Shown piece by piece: positions 22,756 through 33,436 of a stretch of 64,000 nt of DNA. The stretch spans positions 221,403,310 through 221,467,309 of the forward strand of contig NC_133661.1 of NCBI RefSeq assembly GCF_037893015.1, written 5' to 3'. This stretch comes from Macrotis lagotis. Its lineage: Eukaryota; Chordata; Mammalia; Peramelemorphia; Peramelidae. Both the position numbers and the translations under genes were made by a program. Numbering within the stretch: the stretch's first letter is position 1; every line of letters begins with the position of its first letter. The notes under the pieces were generated by a model. It did not search any database and had not been told where the DNA came from. It saw only the letters and a list, made by a program, of their open reading frames with translations.

Positions 22756-23321
22756 TACAACACTTAAGAAAAATGTCAGTAAGGAATATTGATTTTAAAA
22801 ATCATTAATATGTAGATTTAGTTAAATATCAATTATCAGAAACACCTGGACCAGGACAACCATGTAGAATGATAGTACCAATTAAAAAGAATGGGTATAG
22901 GAAGGAGAGGACATTAAAGGAATAAAAAAAGAAAGAAATATATCATCATAAGTAAAGAAAAAATATGCATTTTATAGATATAGATAGATATGTACCTTAA
23001 AAGATCAGAATATATTAAATAAAAAATTCCAACTTGCCTTTATTATTATATGTTACTGCGGATAATAAATTAGGCATCATCAGAAGTAAAACTGCATACA
23101 AAAAATCCTTTCCCATCTGTTTGAAAAAATAAAAATAAATTTTCACTTAATTGCCCTGTATTATCCTTACATAATTAAAGTTTAAATAATCAAATTATAT
23201 ATTTTCCTTCAATTTTTTAAGGATTGTATATGTCTGAAACAATTTAACATTTGATTCAAGTTGTTTCAAGTTTTCCTTCCTAATTACTATCTCTTACATG
23301 TAAACTAGAAAGAAAAATAAT

Positions 23322-23474
23322 TTTTTTTTAGGTTTTTGCTAGGCAATGGGGTTAAGTGGCTTGCCCAAGGCTACACAGCTAGGTAATTATTAAGTGTCTG
23401 AGGACAGATTTGAACTCAGGTACTTCTGACTCCAGGACCCGTGCTCTATCCACTGCACCAACCTAGCTGCCCCA
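23322..23474 (-). mobile_element. 150-bp tRNA-derived SINE, antisense
   Basis: Full length, with 'ttgctaggcaatggggttaa' near the tail side and 'ctgcaccaacctagctgccc' at the head. Confidence 0.9.
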
Positions 23475-24556
23475 GAAAGAAAGTATTAAGTCAGAATTTC
23501 TTTCAGCCTAAATAACTTTTGTTAGAGAAACCAATTCATATTGACTGTGAATAAAACAAAACTTAACTTCATGGGATCTATGAGACTAACCAAGAGCCAG
23601 AGCTACTATTTAAGCAGTTAAATTAATATTTTTAACTAATATAGAGTGCTTGATCTCTGAATTATCTCTGAATCATTTTCAACTTAACTCCAACAGTTTG
23701 GAATTTTTAATTAAACAAAATATTAAAAGAATAGCTTGAGATTACACTCTTCTTACCATTTTAGGGGTAATACCCAAACCTTTCTTCACCCTTTTTTAAA
23801 TCTGTCCAGTTTTCTTCCTCATAGAGCAAGAAGGGCTATAAATATACCAATTAAATTTCCACAGTTGATCAGTTGGAGTGCCCATACCAACATGGCCAGC
23901 TACCAGCTTCTACCTACTACAGAAAAGTACTGGAAGGTTCCAAAGTGGGGCAGTTGGAATGAATCTCCAACTGTCTCCTAAAAAGTAATATTCAAAAGAC
24001 ACAGTCTCCAAATAACAATGGGAAGTTTGAGTTCTTCCTATAAGCATGAATAATCTATCTTGGGGGAAAACAAATAATGATAGTTTGCTGATATGAGCCT
24101 GATGTATGAATGTTCTTGATGAAAGACTAATTTAAATACAATACAGAAAACCAATGACCATTTTCTCAGTCTTGACCTTGAGACATCCCTATTGCATTTG
24201 TCATTATTGATGTTCCTTCCTGAATTTTTATAATACTACCCTTTTTTCTGGAATAAGTGACCAACAAAATTAAGGATGATAAAAGTAAGATAATATTTGC
24301 AGGACTTAAAAGTTTTACCTATATGTAAGTTGTTAAGAGATATTTTCTCCTGTGCCCACTGACTTGCAAAAAAAAGTAATTTTGCACCAGAGGTAGAGAA
24401 ATTTCATCTGTATCATAAAAATCAAGAAGAGCAATATGAACTTATAGTAGAGAACATTATTTCATAAGGTACTCACTCCCTTACCAGCCTTCCCACTTGT
24501 TTGTACCTTGGGGCCCATTCAAGGGATTTCTCCTTTGTTGCAGGTCTCAAATTGAA
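23475..24556. other. No gene recognised upstream of the ERV
   Basis: This is unique-looking sequence. The 81-codon ORF at 23,736-23,981 has no domain I recognise. The ERV target site lies at its right end. Confidence 0.5.
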
Positions 24557-24562
24557 TCCCTC
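24557..24562. repeat. ERV target-site duplication, left copy
   Basis: TCCCTC directly precedes the LTR terminus TGTTGCGG and is repeated at 32,336-32,341. A 6-bp duplication is typical of class II retroviral integrases. Confidence 0.85.
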
Positions 24563-25108
24563 TGTTGCGGTCCACTCTGGCCAGCCGGGTCTCAGTTTAT
24601 TTCACACAACTCTTCGGGGAGCTCCGCCGGACATGTCCCGCATGTTCAATAATGAAAGTCAGCCAGTGAGAGATAAGCAAGGAATTTATTGCAGGTATAT
24701 GCTACATCTCTGACTCACATAGTTGAAATAAGGGTATATATAAGCCTAGCCCCTTGTATCAGCATCCCTCATCTCCAGGCCTGTGGAAGTGTAATGGGCT
24801 TGCCACAAAAGGTCTGTATCCTGGGAAAATGTGGAATCTTTAACAAGATAAAGAGAGAGATAAGTACCAGAACTCCTTCCTGGGACAGTTGAACAATATG
24901 AGGATGAAAGGCAGAGGGATAAGGACAAAAGGTCCTTCCTGAGAATATTCAACAAGATAAGGATGAAAGGCAGGAGAACAAAGAGAGAGAAGGGCCAGAG
25001 CTCCTTCCTGAGTTCAGAGCACTCTGGCATGGACCTTCCTGTTGTCCCAGGTCTCAATGACTCTCAGGATGAACTCCTCATGGCCACATACTCTATTATC
25101 CCCTTACA
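24563..25108 (-). repeat. 3' LTR of the class II ERV (546 bp)
   Basis: On the - strand it runs TGTAAGGGG...CCGCAACA. It has a TATA box (complement of 24,735-24,742) and a polyadenylation signal AATAAA (complement of 24,685-24,690) about 50 bp downstream, implying a very short R region. It pairs with 31,787-32,335. A 103-codon frame (24,746-25,057, - strand) with one hydrophobic stretch is shortened in the other LTR, so I do not call it a gene. Confidence 0.95.
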
Positions 25109-25123
25109 ATTCCCCTTTCTTGT
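25109..25123 (-). promoter_or_regulatory. Polypurine tract of the ERV
   Basis: On the - strand 'caagaaaggggaat' runs directly into TGTAAGGGG of the 3' LTR. Confidence 0.85.
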
Positions 25124-25139
25124 TTAAGCGCAAAGCGCC

Positions 25140-26922
25140 CTATAGATTCCCAGAAAAGGGTTGTCTTGGAGGATCAACAAAAACATGAGTCAGAACCTTT
25201 CTTATGCATGAGATGAGGACTTGCATCACAAGGGACACACACAAGCAAAATAATAAAAGTCCAATACCAAACAATATATAAGGTAAAAATACATGCAACA
25301 GACCACCAGATTGAGCATGAAAAAACTGAATCAGCTTATCTGAAACCTGATTAGGTCGTAGATCAGAATCTGCTGCCTGGTCAATATAATCAGCTATTTG
25401 GGCTAATTTTGACAATTCTAATGTAACATTTTCCATACTCAATCCATGCAGCTGGGCTCTAATAACATTCCATTCTACTTGAGATTCATTATATTGTGCT
25501 TTGGTCAAACAATATTGATTATATCTATAATCACATTGTAACCTTTGTTGTAATTCCAAATATTGTACTTCTTCTCCCAGAAACATAGTGGCTTTCTGCA
25601 ATTGATATAATGCTTTATAAAATTGCTCATCTACCTGAAGCTGATGTTTAAATCCCACTGAAACATTCCGCATTAATTCTTGTAAGCCCTGAGTATTAGA
25701 TATTGACATAGCAAGAGCTGTAGAAGCCACAATGGCTTCTACCAATAATGTAATGCCCAAAACAACACAAGAAATACATCTTTTTGAACGAGTTTGAATT
25801 GTGCTCATATGATCATCCAAAAGGCTAAAGATATGATCACTTTTAGTTCTAAACCAATCATTTGCTTTAGCTACAGTGAAGGCATAATGAGGTCTAGTCA
25901 CAATAAATATGCGACTCCCAATAGAGAGACGCTGTCCCAAACATGTTATGACTATGCAGTTTATACAAGTTATATTATATACATCTGGAGAATAATTGGT
26001 CAAGGTCAGTGAAGAATTATCTTCTGTAGCTACAAGGAAAGCATATCCTTTTTCCTATGCATACTTGGCCCATTATGGAGATGTTATTAGCAATGTTATT
26101 GGCTGGATCTAGACTAGATAATTCTGGCATACCCTGCACTGTTGGCCCTCCTACTGCAGCGATTACTTTTTCAATCCCTTTCACTAATTTTCCTGTCTTA
26201 TGGTAATATTGTTGTCTCGGATATTCTGCAGCCCCTCTATCTATTAAATCCCGAGTAGTATTGTGACATGATACAAGGTACTCTGTATCATTCTGAAAAT
26301 TTAACGGTATGTTAACACACTGATGTGTATGACAAGTAGTATAGGGCATGAAACCTGGGTATTTGGCTAGTAAAGTAAGATTATGTGGTAAGACATTGTT
26401 ACAAAAGGGATGGGCCCTGTTGTGCAAATATTTCTTGGTTTTGTTTATAGGGATATCAATTCCTTCGAATCTCCATGTGTATAAATGATATCTTCTAGTG
26501 TTAATCTGTATACTATCTTTTTGTTGTTTAACAAACAAATCTCCCAACACCATATATCCATCACTGACTTGGGCACACCATGGCACCAGTCCACGTATTT
26601 TTGTAGTAACATTCCATTGCTCACCAGTCCAAATGCCTCCAGACTTCTTTTGTATACATAATGGGAGGCCTTTTGTTAGTCCTGTGAATACAAATCCTTT
26701 GGTGCTCTTTATTAAAGCTTTCTCAAAAGTTATTCCTTCGAACCCTCCTTCTTCATACATTCTAGATAGATTACCATACAACTGAAAAGAAGGTATATCA
26801 TCTGTCCATGATAAAGCTTTCAACCAGGGTGGAGAAGGTACGAATGCCCAATGATGTTCTTCAGCATTAGTTTTCTCAACAGTTATTTGAAAAAGGAGAA
26901 ACATTTTCAAGAGGGCCAACAT
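25140..26922 (-). pseudogene. env: ERV env, surface and transmembrane parts, frameshifted
   Basis: The surface part starts at the ATG at 26,922, overlapping the pol end by 47 bp. It has a hydrophobic leader and 'HHWAFVPSPPWLKALSW', the conserved start of mature HERV-K/MMTV-type surface protein, plus several N-glycosylation sites. It ends early at 26,017. The next frame, starting in the overlap around 26,045, continues to 25,140 with the basic cleavage site RSKR (about 25,778-25,797), a hydrophobic fusion-peptide-like segment, a C-x7-C loop (CDYRYNQYC), heptad-like Leu stretches and a membrane anchor near 25,215-25,300. The two parts differ by one base at a run of five A on the - strand (26,049-26,053), so a one-base indel there is the likely break. 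Env would mediate receptor binding and fusion. No CX6CC motif is seen, fitting class II. Confidence 0.9.
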
Positions 26923-29546
26923 TTTTTTCTTTTTGTAGTGATTCTTTCTTCCTCGTTTTCCTCTTCTTCATATCCTCTTGTTCTTCTTGTTCTTCCACTG
27001 TTCTGATTCTTTTAATGGGAATCCACTGGTCCCCTGCATCTGTGGAAACACAAACATACCCTGGACCCCATATTAATACAGGAAAAGGGCCTGACCATTT
27101 ATTGTTCAGATCTTTTATCATAACCCTTTTTTGATTGTTTATTGAATTGTCTCTTATGTGTCTAGATCATAACGTCCTTTTTATGGTCACATAATGTCTC
27201 ATAGCTGGTGTCAAATTGTCAAATTTCGAAAATTGAAGGTAATTGTATGTGTACACAGCCTTATCCAGGTAACCCTGGCATAGAGGACCTCTTCCCCTTT
27301 CTTGTTTAGCGAGTATCGCTTTCAGGGTACAATTAGTCCTTTCCACTATGGCCTGTCCAGTAGGGTTATACGGAATACCTGTGATATGTATCACACCCAA
27401 CTCCCTTAGCCATTCATGAAAAGACCTGGAAGTATAAGCCGGTCCGTTATCAGTTTTTATCTCACAAGGGAGGCCCGATATGGCGAAACAATGAAACAGA
27501 TGGTTTTTCACATGTCTCAATTGTTCACCACATTGGACTGTGGCCATTAAGAACCTAGAAAACATATCAATGGTCATATGGATATTGACACCAGACAAAT
27601 GAATGACATCCATTTGCCATATTTCATTAGGGGCTAAACCTCTTGGATTAACACCAGTCGAGGCAGGAGGTGTAAAGGGAATACATCGAGTACATCTTTT
27701 TACTATACGACGAGCTTGTTCCCTAGTAATGCCATATAAACGAACTAAAGAATGGGAAGACATATGAAATTTAGAGTGTGCTTGTTCAGCTACTTGAACT
27801 GAACAAATGAGTGAAGGAGACAATGCAGAATCCACTAGCTTATTCCCTTCAAATAACGGACCAATTCTGTCTGTATGAGATCTAACATGCATAATGTACA
27901 ATGGATTGGACCGACTCCTGACTATATTTTGCAACTGATTTAACAGACTTCCTATGGAAGATTTGTGATCTATCAAAACGGACTGTTCTATTTTTTGTAC
28001 TATATTTACAGCATAAGCACTATCAGATATAACATTGATGGGTTCTGTGTACCTTCTTATAGCCTCAATTATAGCAAATAATTCATTCTTTTGTGTGCTG
28101 TTATAGGGAGTTGTTAATACAATCATATCATTGTTTTTCTCATGATATATAGCAGCCCTGTGATCTTTCGTGGCATCAGTGAAAACATTGTTCCCTCTTA
28201 CTGGGTGTATTCTAACAACTCTTCTTGGAGGCATGCCCCATTCTTCACACAACTTATGTACAAGAAGGGGTGATTGGGTATTTTTAAATTCTCCCCATTG
28301 AGACAATATTGCCCAATAAAAATCATTTTGACACAATTCTTCTATTTGATTCATAGTGTATGGGACAAAGAACAAAGGCTTGGTCCCAAATATCATAGCT
28401 GTCCTTTTTGCTGCTTCTAATAATACTCTTCCTACCTTTTCCCATATGTTTGTTAGTGTTCGATCCTCCCTGGGGCCATACACCCATTCCAATATTTTTA
28501 TATCCTGATGTATAGCTGCATAGGGAGATTTGCATCGGATTAGAGTAATACCAATTGCCTGCTTATCATTTACCCTGTATGTTTTTTCCGAAGAACATAA
28601 AGTTATTATATCTTCACAGGCTCTTCTAGCTTCTTCTGTCCATTCCCTAACTGAAGTTAAATTAGAATCCCCTCTCAATATATCATATAAGGGTCTCATT
28701 AAAGATGAAGGTATAGGAGTCTGTGCCCTTATCTATTGTATGGACCCCACTAATTTCTGAAAATCATTCAATGTTTTTATTTTACTATAGTCAATTTGTA
28801 CAGGTTTCTGTGATATATAATGATCAGAAACTGTAAATCCTAAATAAGAATACGGAACCTGAGTCTGTACCTTATTCCTTGCTATAGTTAATCCAAATTT
28901 TTCCAGTTCATGAACAATACAGTCACTTAACAGTTTTAATTTTTCTTGACTTTTGTGTGCAACTAAAATATCATCCATATAATGACATATGTAAGCCTCA
29001 GGCCATTTTTGCCTAGGTTTTTTCAAGGCTTGATCCACATACCATTGACATAAAGTAGGACTATTAGCCATGCCCTGAGGAAGAACTTTCCATTGATATA
29101 TCTGCATTGGTGCTTTGAAATTAATTTGTGGTACAGAAAATGCAAATCTTTCTTTGTCTTGTTCATGTAATGGAATGCTATAAAAAACAGTCTTGTATAT
29201 CAATAATCCAAATTAAGTAACCTTCCAGAATAGCATTAGGTGATGGTAAACCTGGCTGTAAGGTTCCTAAAGGATGCATAACAGCATTAACTCCTCTTAA
29301 GTCTGTCAACATTCTCCATTTTCCTGACTTTTTCTTTATTACAAAAATCGGAGAGTTCCATGGGGAAAAAGTAGGTTCAATGTGTCCCAATGCTAATTGC
29401 TCTTTTACCAGGTTTTGTAATGTAAGAAGCTTTTCATAAGTCAGGGGCCATTGTTCCTTCCATATAGGTTTGTCATTAATCCATCTCAAAGGTGGACAGG
29501 TTAAGTTACAGCTTCTTGCAACAACAATGGCCCCTGTTAAAAAGAC
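26876..29546 (-). pseudogene. pol: ERV pol: RT, RNase H, integrase, with stops
   Basis: The pol frame opens at 29,546 and overlaps the pro stop by 10 bp, in the -1 frame relative to pro. Reverse transcriptase: '[20 protein letters not shown]', 'LPQGMANSP' and the catalytic YMDD (about 28,972-28,983). A frameshift at a six-T run near 29,190-29,205 separates 'IIDIQDCF' from 'IPLHEQDKERFAF'. A TAG at 28,733-28,735 interrupts the end of RT. RNase H: FTDAT (about 28,165), SDSAY (about 28,020) and HVRSH. Integrase: an HHCC zinc domain (H-x3-H...C-x2-C), then D, D and E in 'WQMDVIHL', 'TDNGPAY' and 'GQAIVERTN'. A TGA at 27,167-27,169 lies before the C-terminal 'WSGPFPVLIWGPGYVCVS' DNA-binding part, which runs to 26,876. 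Apart from these breaks the frame is continuous and the active-site residues are present. Confidence 0.93.
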
Positions 29547-30241
29547 TCATTGGTTAATCTTAAATGCCAATGTTTCATAATGTCTCTGCCCCATAAATTC
29601 ATGGTCAATCCTGATACTATCAATGGTTTAAATGTTCCCTTCGTATTTTCCATATTCCACTCTATCCATTCAGCAGCTTGTAAAGCTGATTGCATACCTC
29701 CTATACCCACTACTTGTGCACCAGCAGATTCTGTGGGCCACCCTTTTGGCCATAAATCTAAAGCTATTACCGTCCGGTCAGCTCCCGTGTCTAACAAACC
29801 TTGAAAAGGTTTCCCATTCAATTTGATTGTTAACATTGGACATCCCAATGTAATGTCCTGCACTAAGCCCACCTGTATATTTTCTGTTTCTTCACGGATA
29901 GGTACTGCAATAGCTAAAGGCAACATATTAGTAATAAAGGCAGGAACATCATGAGGATTAGTAAGGACAAGATAAGTAGCTCCTTTTGATAAAATAATGG
30001 GATGAATAATACAAGGAACATATTCTATGGAAGATAAAATCAAAGCAGTAAAGGGGAGGGGAGCTATTGGTATATTAGCTGTGATAAACAGAGGAATTTG
30101 TACCTTGTTTATACTGTATAAGGGTCGAATGTCTCTTTCTGTGCTGTGAGACGTTTGTATTCGCTCTCCAGTGTCTGTACTGGGCAGGTCTGAGATACAT
30201 ATTGGGTAGGGGCCCGCAAGGGGCCCCTCACCCCATTTCCC
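29537..30241 (-). CDS. pro: ERV pro (aspartic protease), -1 frame to gag
   Basis: The frame is open from the slippery site (30,235-30,241) to the TAA at 29,537, 234 codons without a stop. The C-terminal about 100 residues are a retroviral aspartic protease: the catalytic '[11 protein letters not shown]', 'VVGIGG' in the flap region, and the '[11 protein letters not shown]' end typical of HERV-K/JSRV-type enzymes. It would cut Gag-Pro-Pol during maturation. The N-terminal about 130 residues have no dUTPase signature that I can see (no AGLDL-type motif), although many betaretroviruses place a dUTPase here. No independent start is expected; expression would be by -1 frameshifting from gag. This is the only ERV frame in the window without a visible lesion. 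Confidence 0.88.
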   Translation of the reverse strand, partial: GKWGEGPLAGPYPICISDLPSTDTGERIQTSHSTERDIRPLYSINKVQIPLFITANIPIAPLPFTALILSSIEYVPCIIHPIILSKGATYLVLTNPHDVPAFITNMLPLAIAVPIREETENIQVGLVQDITLGCPMLTIKLNGKPFQGLLDTGADRTVIALDLWPKGWPTESAGAQVVGIGGMQSALQAAEWIEWNMENTKGTFKPLIVSGLTMNLWGRDIMKHWHLRLTNESF

Positions 30242-31674
30242 TGCTTCTTATTGGAACGACACTGTTTGGCATAATGTCCATGTTTTCCACATTTAAAACA
30301 AGTAATCATAGGTTTGTTTCCTTTCTTACAATCCTTTTTTAGATGCCCTAATCCTCCACACCCATAACATCTCTTAGCTTCTTGTTGTTTGGAAGTCATA
30401 GCTCCTGCTAACAATTCAGCCCTATATACCTCTGAACCCACCCTTTCACATCTATTCAACATTTCTTCTATCCCTGCTGAAGATGGCAATCCAAGCATAG
30501 CCTTTCTGAAATCATCATTAGCATTTTCCCTCAGCATAAGTTTTAAAATAGTTTCAGCTCCCTCAACAGGCCCCATACACCTGGCCACAGCTTCTTGCAT
30601 TCGAGCAACAAAATCAGGGAATAACTCTTTTGGGCCTTGCTTAACTTGTGCCAATGTTTTTCTGTCTCCTTGCTCTGAAATTAATTTGCCCCATGCCCTT
30701 TTTGCACAATCAGAAATTAGCACATATTCAGCGGGACCATAATTTAACTGTGCCTCTGTTGTTTCATACTGTCCCTGTCCAGCCAGAGAAGCAAAAGCTT
30801 GTGCTTTACCTTCTGGACCATTTCCCAATCTTACAGCTTCTACTTTAGCACTTTCCGCAAATTCCGCCCTCCATACGACTGCTTGCCCTGCTGTTAAGCA
30901 AGCTCTAGCTAAAAGTTTCCAATCATTAGGACATAATATGAAGGTTTGAGCTAATTGATCCAACTGAGCCAATACAAAAGGAGCTATAGGACCATATTGG
31001 GCCACTGCAGCCTTTAAGTCCTTAATGTGCTTCCATGGTATGGGTGTATGAGCTCTCCTAACTTGCCCTGGGACATTAGGATCCGGTACTTCAGTGACTG
31101 GATACACATTCCATCCTGTCAAATCTTCTCCTTTTTCCAAAGCTAAACTTAAAGCCTTTTCTAATTCTGATTCAGCTTTATCTTTGTCTTTTATTAAGTT
31201 TTTTAAGTGCTCTGTATTTCCAGTTTCCTTAGTGGTCTTAGAGACACACAGATCATAATCCGGACAGGATGGATAACGGGGTGTTAAAGAAAAAGGAGGA
31301 GGGAACCAACAATCTTTCCCCTCTTCAAATGCCACAGCTTTATTTTCAATTCAACTTTCTGCAGCAGACTGCCCTTTCAGCTGCTCAGAGACACTGAAGG
31401 CATTCTTTACTATGGAAAATATACTGAAATCTAATTCTTTTAAATACAACAGACATTCTTGTTCATATGCTGTCATCTGTTCTCCTATTACCTGCCATTT
31501 TTCTTTTGTTATTTCTATATTCTGGGCCCATGGTGATATTGTCTGTATTTTTTCAATGAATGTCCATAAATCTTTTAGTTGTATAGTAATCCCTTGTTTC
31601 TTGATAACTTTGTATAACTGTCTGGCCCAAATTTCACTTTCCTCTGGCTTAACCATGGGTACCGTATTCCCCAT
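30109..31674 (-). pseudogene. gag: ERV gag polyprotein, one in-frame TGA
   Basis: It starts MGNTVPMVKPEE at 31,674, with Gly2 available for myristoylation, and is followed by a matrix-like helical region. A TGA at 31,351-31,353 stops the frame after 107 codons. The same frame continues immediately and stays open to 30,109. The capsid part has the major homology region ('QGPKELFPDFVARM'). The nucleocapsid has two perfect C-x2-C-x4-H-x4-C zinc knuckles (CYGCGGLGHLKKDC and CFKCGKHGHYAKQC, about 30,269-30,373), as in betaretroviruses. At about 520 codons it is somewhat short for the group. Gag forms the particle and packages RNA. With the stop, only the matrix part would be made unless the stop is read through. 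Confidence 0.92.
30204..30241 (-). promoter_or_regulatory. gag-pro -1 ribosomal frameshift signal
   Basis: On the - strand the heptamer GGGAAAT (30,241-30,235) sits in the gag frame as G-GGA-AAT, a canonical X-XXY-YYZ slippery site. Six bases later an 8-bp perfect stem AGGGGCCC / GGGCCCCT (30,228-30,221 with 30,215-30,208) closes a 5-nt loop. It extends by GGGT/ACCC with one bulged base. The pro frame is exactly -1 to gag and opens here. Confidence 0.85.
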
Positions 31675-31764
31675 CTTCCCCGCCTACTCAAGTAGTGAAG
31701 GTACTTTCACTATCTTCTTGTCCTACTGACAAGGTCCCGGTTCTCTTTCCTGCCCTTACCTTTA
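31675..31764 (-). other. ERV 5' leader
   Basis: A short 90-nt leader lies between the PBS and the gag ATG. It contains 'CTAAAGGTAAGGGCAGG', a possible splice donor (AAG|GTAAGG) suited to making env mRNA. Confidence 0.6.
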
Positions 31765-31782
31765 GTCCCTGTTCGGACGCCA
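31765..31782 (-). promoter_or_regulatory. Primer-binding site for tRNA-Lys3
   Basis: On the - strand TGGCGTCCGAACAGGGAC lies 4 nt after the 5' LTR. It differs from the perfect Lys3 site by a single C-to-T change. MMTV uses the same primer. Confidence 0.92.
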
Positions 31783-31786
31783 ATTC

Positions 31787-32335
31787 TGTTGCGGTCCACT
31801 CTGGGCAGCCGGGTCTCAGTTTATTTCACACAACTCTTCGGGGAGCTCCACTGGACATGTCCCGCATGTTCAATAATGAAAGTCAGCCAGTGAGAGATAA
31901 GCAAGGAATTTATTGCAGGTATATGCTACATCTCTGATCTCACATAGTTGAAATAAGGGTATATATAAGCCTAGCCCCTTGTATCAGCATCCCTCATCTC
32001 CAGGCCTGTGGAAGTATAAGGGGCATGCTACAAAAGGTCTGTATCCTGGAAAAATGTGGAATCTTTAACAAGATAAAGAGAGATAAGTACCAGAACTCCT
32101 TCCTGGGACAGTTGAACAATATGAGGATGAAAGGCAGAGGGATAAGGACAAAAGGTCCTTCCTGAGAATATTCAACAAGATAAGGATGAAAGGCAGGAGA
32201 ACAAAGAGAGAGAAGGGCCAGAGCTCCTTCCTGAGTTCAGAGCACTCTGGTATGGACCTTCCTGTTGTCCCAGGTCTCAATGACTCTCAGGATGAACTCC
32301 TCATGGCCACATACTCTATCTATTATCCCCTTACA
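31787..32335 (-). repeat. 5' LTR of the class II ERV (549 bp)
   Basis: It matches 24,563-25,108 with about 9 substitutions and three short indels (1, 2 and 4 bp) by eye. TATA is the complement of 31,960-31,967 and AATAAA the complement of 31,909-31,914. It would drive transcription on the - strand. Confidence 0.95.
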
Positions 32336-32341
32336 TCCCTC
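32336..32341. repeat. ERV target-site duplication, right copy
   Basis: TCCCTC follows the LTR terminus CCCCTTACA and equals 24,557-24,562. Confidence 0.85.
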
Positions 32342-33129
32342 ATCCTTGTCTTTACTCTAGTGTCTGATTGAAACAAGAATAAACTATATTCTGGCCACCC
32401 ATGTTAGGAATAAACTAAGAGGGACAAGGAAACTATGCTTCCTTCTGTTTAGAGTAGTTCATAGATTAGAGAAACCTAAAAGTTTCCACACACCAACCTC
32501 TCTAAATAAATAATATAAGACAAAAGAAAACAAATCAACACCTGATAAAACCCAGAACACTAGTGAACTCCCAAGAGAGTATGGAATTGTAACAGCATAT
32601 TCCAGAATGATTCAAGAGAGAAATCAGAAACATGGCATTAAAAGGTTAATAAATGACATAATTAAAGATTTGCAGCATGAAATAATTAGCAGAATAATAA
32701 AATGTTATTCACAATGATGTCTTAAAAGAAAAACTAAAGCATCAAATACAAATACACTAAAGAAAAGAAGAGTTTGGGAGACAAGCAGAAAAGCAACAAA
32801 AATCAAAAATAATCACTATGCATCCAAAGACCTTGAGCTTTAATGTACCATGTATAGAGATAACTTAAGGATCATAAGACTCCCAGAACAATGTGAAAGT
32901 TGAAGAGAATATCAAATATAAAGAAAAATTGAATAACACAAGACAATTCTTCAACCACAAAAAAACTATAAAAGAGAATGAACAAAATATTCTGAAAAAA
33001 ATTAATAAAACAAGGCAGTTCTGCCACAACAAGAAACTATAAAAAAAATGGAATAATATATTCTGAAAGGTAAATTAGTTCATGATACAACATAAAATGA
33101 CTACCTTGTAAACTTGATCTTGATTATCA
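32342..33129 (+). mobile_element. A-rich, probably L1 5' region, sense
   Basis: From about 32,560 the A-rich text with short direct repeats ('caagacaattcttcaaccac...tattctgaaa' at about 32,940 and 'caaggcagttctgccacaac...tattctgaaa' at about 33,012) resembles the L1 5'/ORF1 region that continues at 33,440. From 32,342 to 32,560 I recognise nothing. Confidence 0.4.
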
Positions 33130-33396
33130 AGAAAAAAGATGGCCACTCAAAGAAGAAGGAGAAAAAGGAGTATAAGGAGGAGGAGGACCAGGAGAAATAG
33201 GAGGAGGAGGAGGAGGAGGATGGGGAGGAGGAGGAGGGAGGGAGGAGGAGGGGGAAGAGAGTGGGAGAGGAGGAGGGGTGGAGAGAGGGGGAGTGAAGGA
33301 GGGGGAAGAGGGGGGAGGAAGAGGAGCAGGAAGGGGTGGAGGAGGAGGAAGAAGAAAGAAGAAGAAGAAGAAGACAGAAAAGAAGAAAAAAGAGAG

Positions 33397-33436
<40 letters not shown>

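Larger units (their letters stand above)
24563..32335 (-). mobile_element. Class II (betaretrovirus/HERV-K-like) ERV provirus
   Basis: A 7.77-kb provirus on the - strand: 5' LTR, Lys3-type PBS, gag, pro, pol, env, PPT, 3' LTR, bounded by a 6-bp target duplication. Gag, pro and pol codons lie in three frames each shifted by -1, as in betaretroviruses. Protease (LLDTGAD, NLWGRD), RT (YMDD), env surface part ('WAFVPSPP') and env transmembrane part all read like HERV-K/MMTV relatives. Lesions seen: TGA in gag (31,351), frameshift in RT (about 29,190-29,205), TAG at the end of RT (28,733), TGA in integrase (27,167) and frameshift in env (about 26,049-26,053). LTR divergence is low. This copy cannot make complete Pol or Env as it stands. 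Confidence 0.95.

Noticed and set aside
29550..29826. ORFs on the + strand across the ERV (also 25,794, 26,498, 28,530, 30,389, 31,412)
   Set aside because: They are shadow frames of pro, env, pol and gag, which carry all recognised motifs on the - strand.
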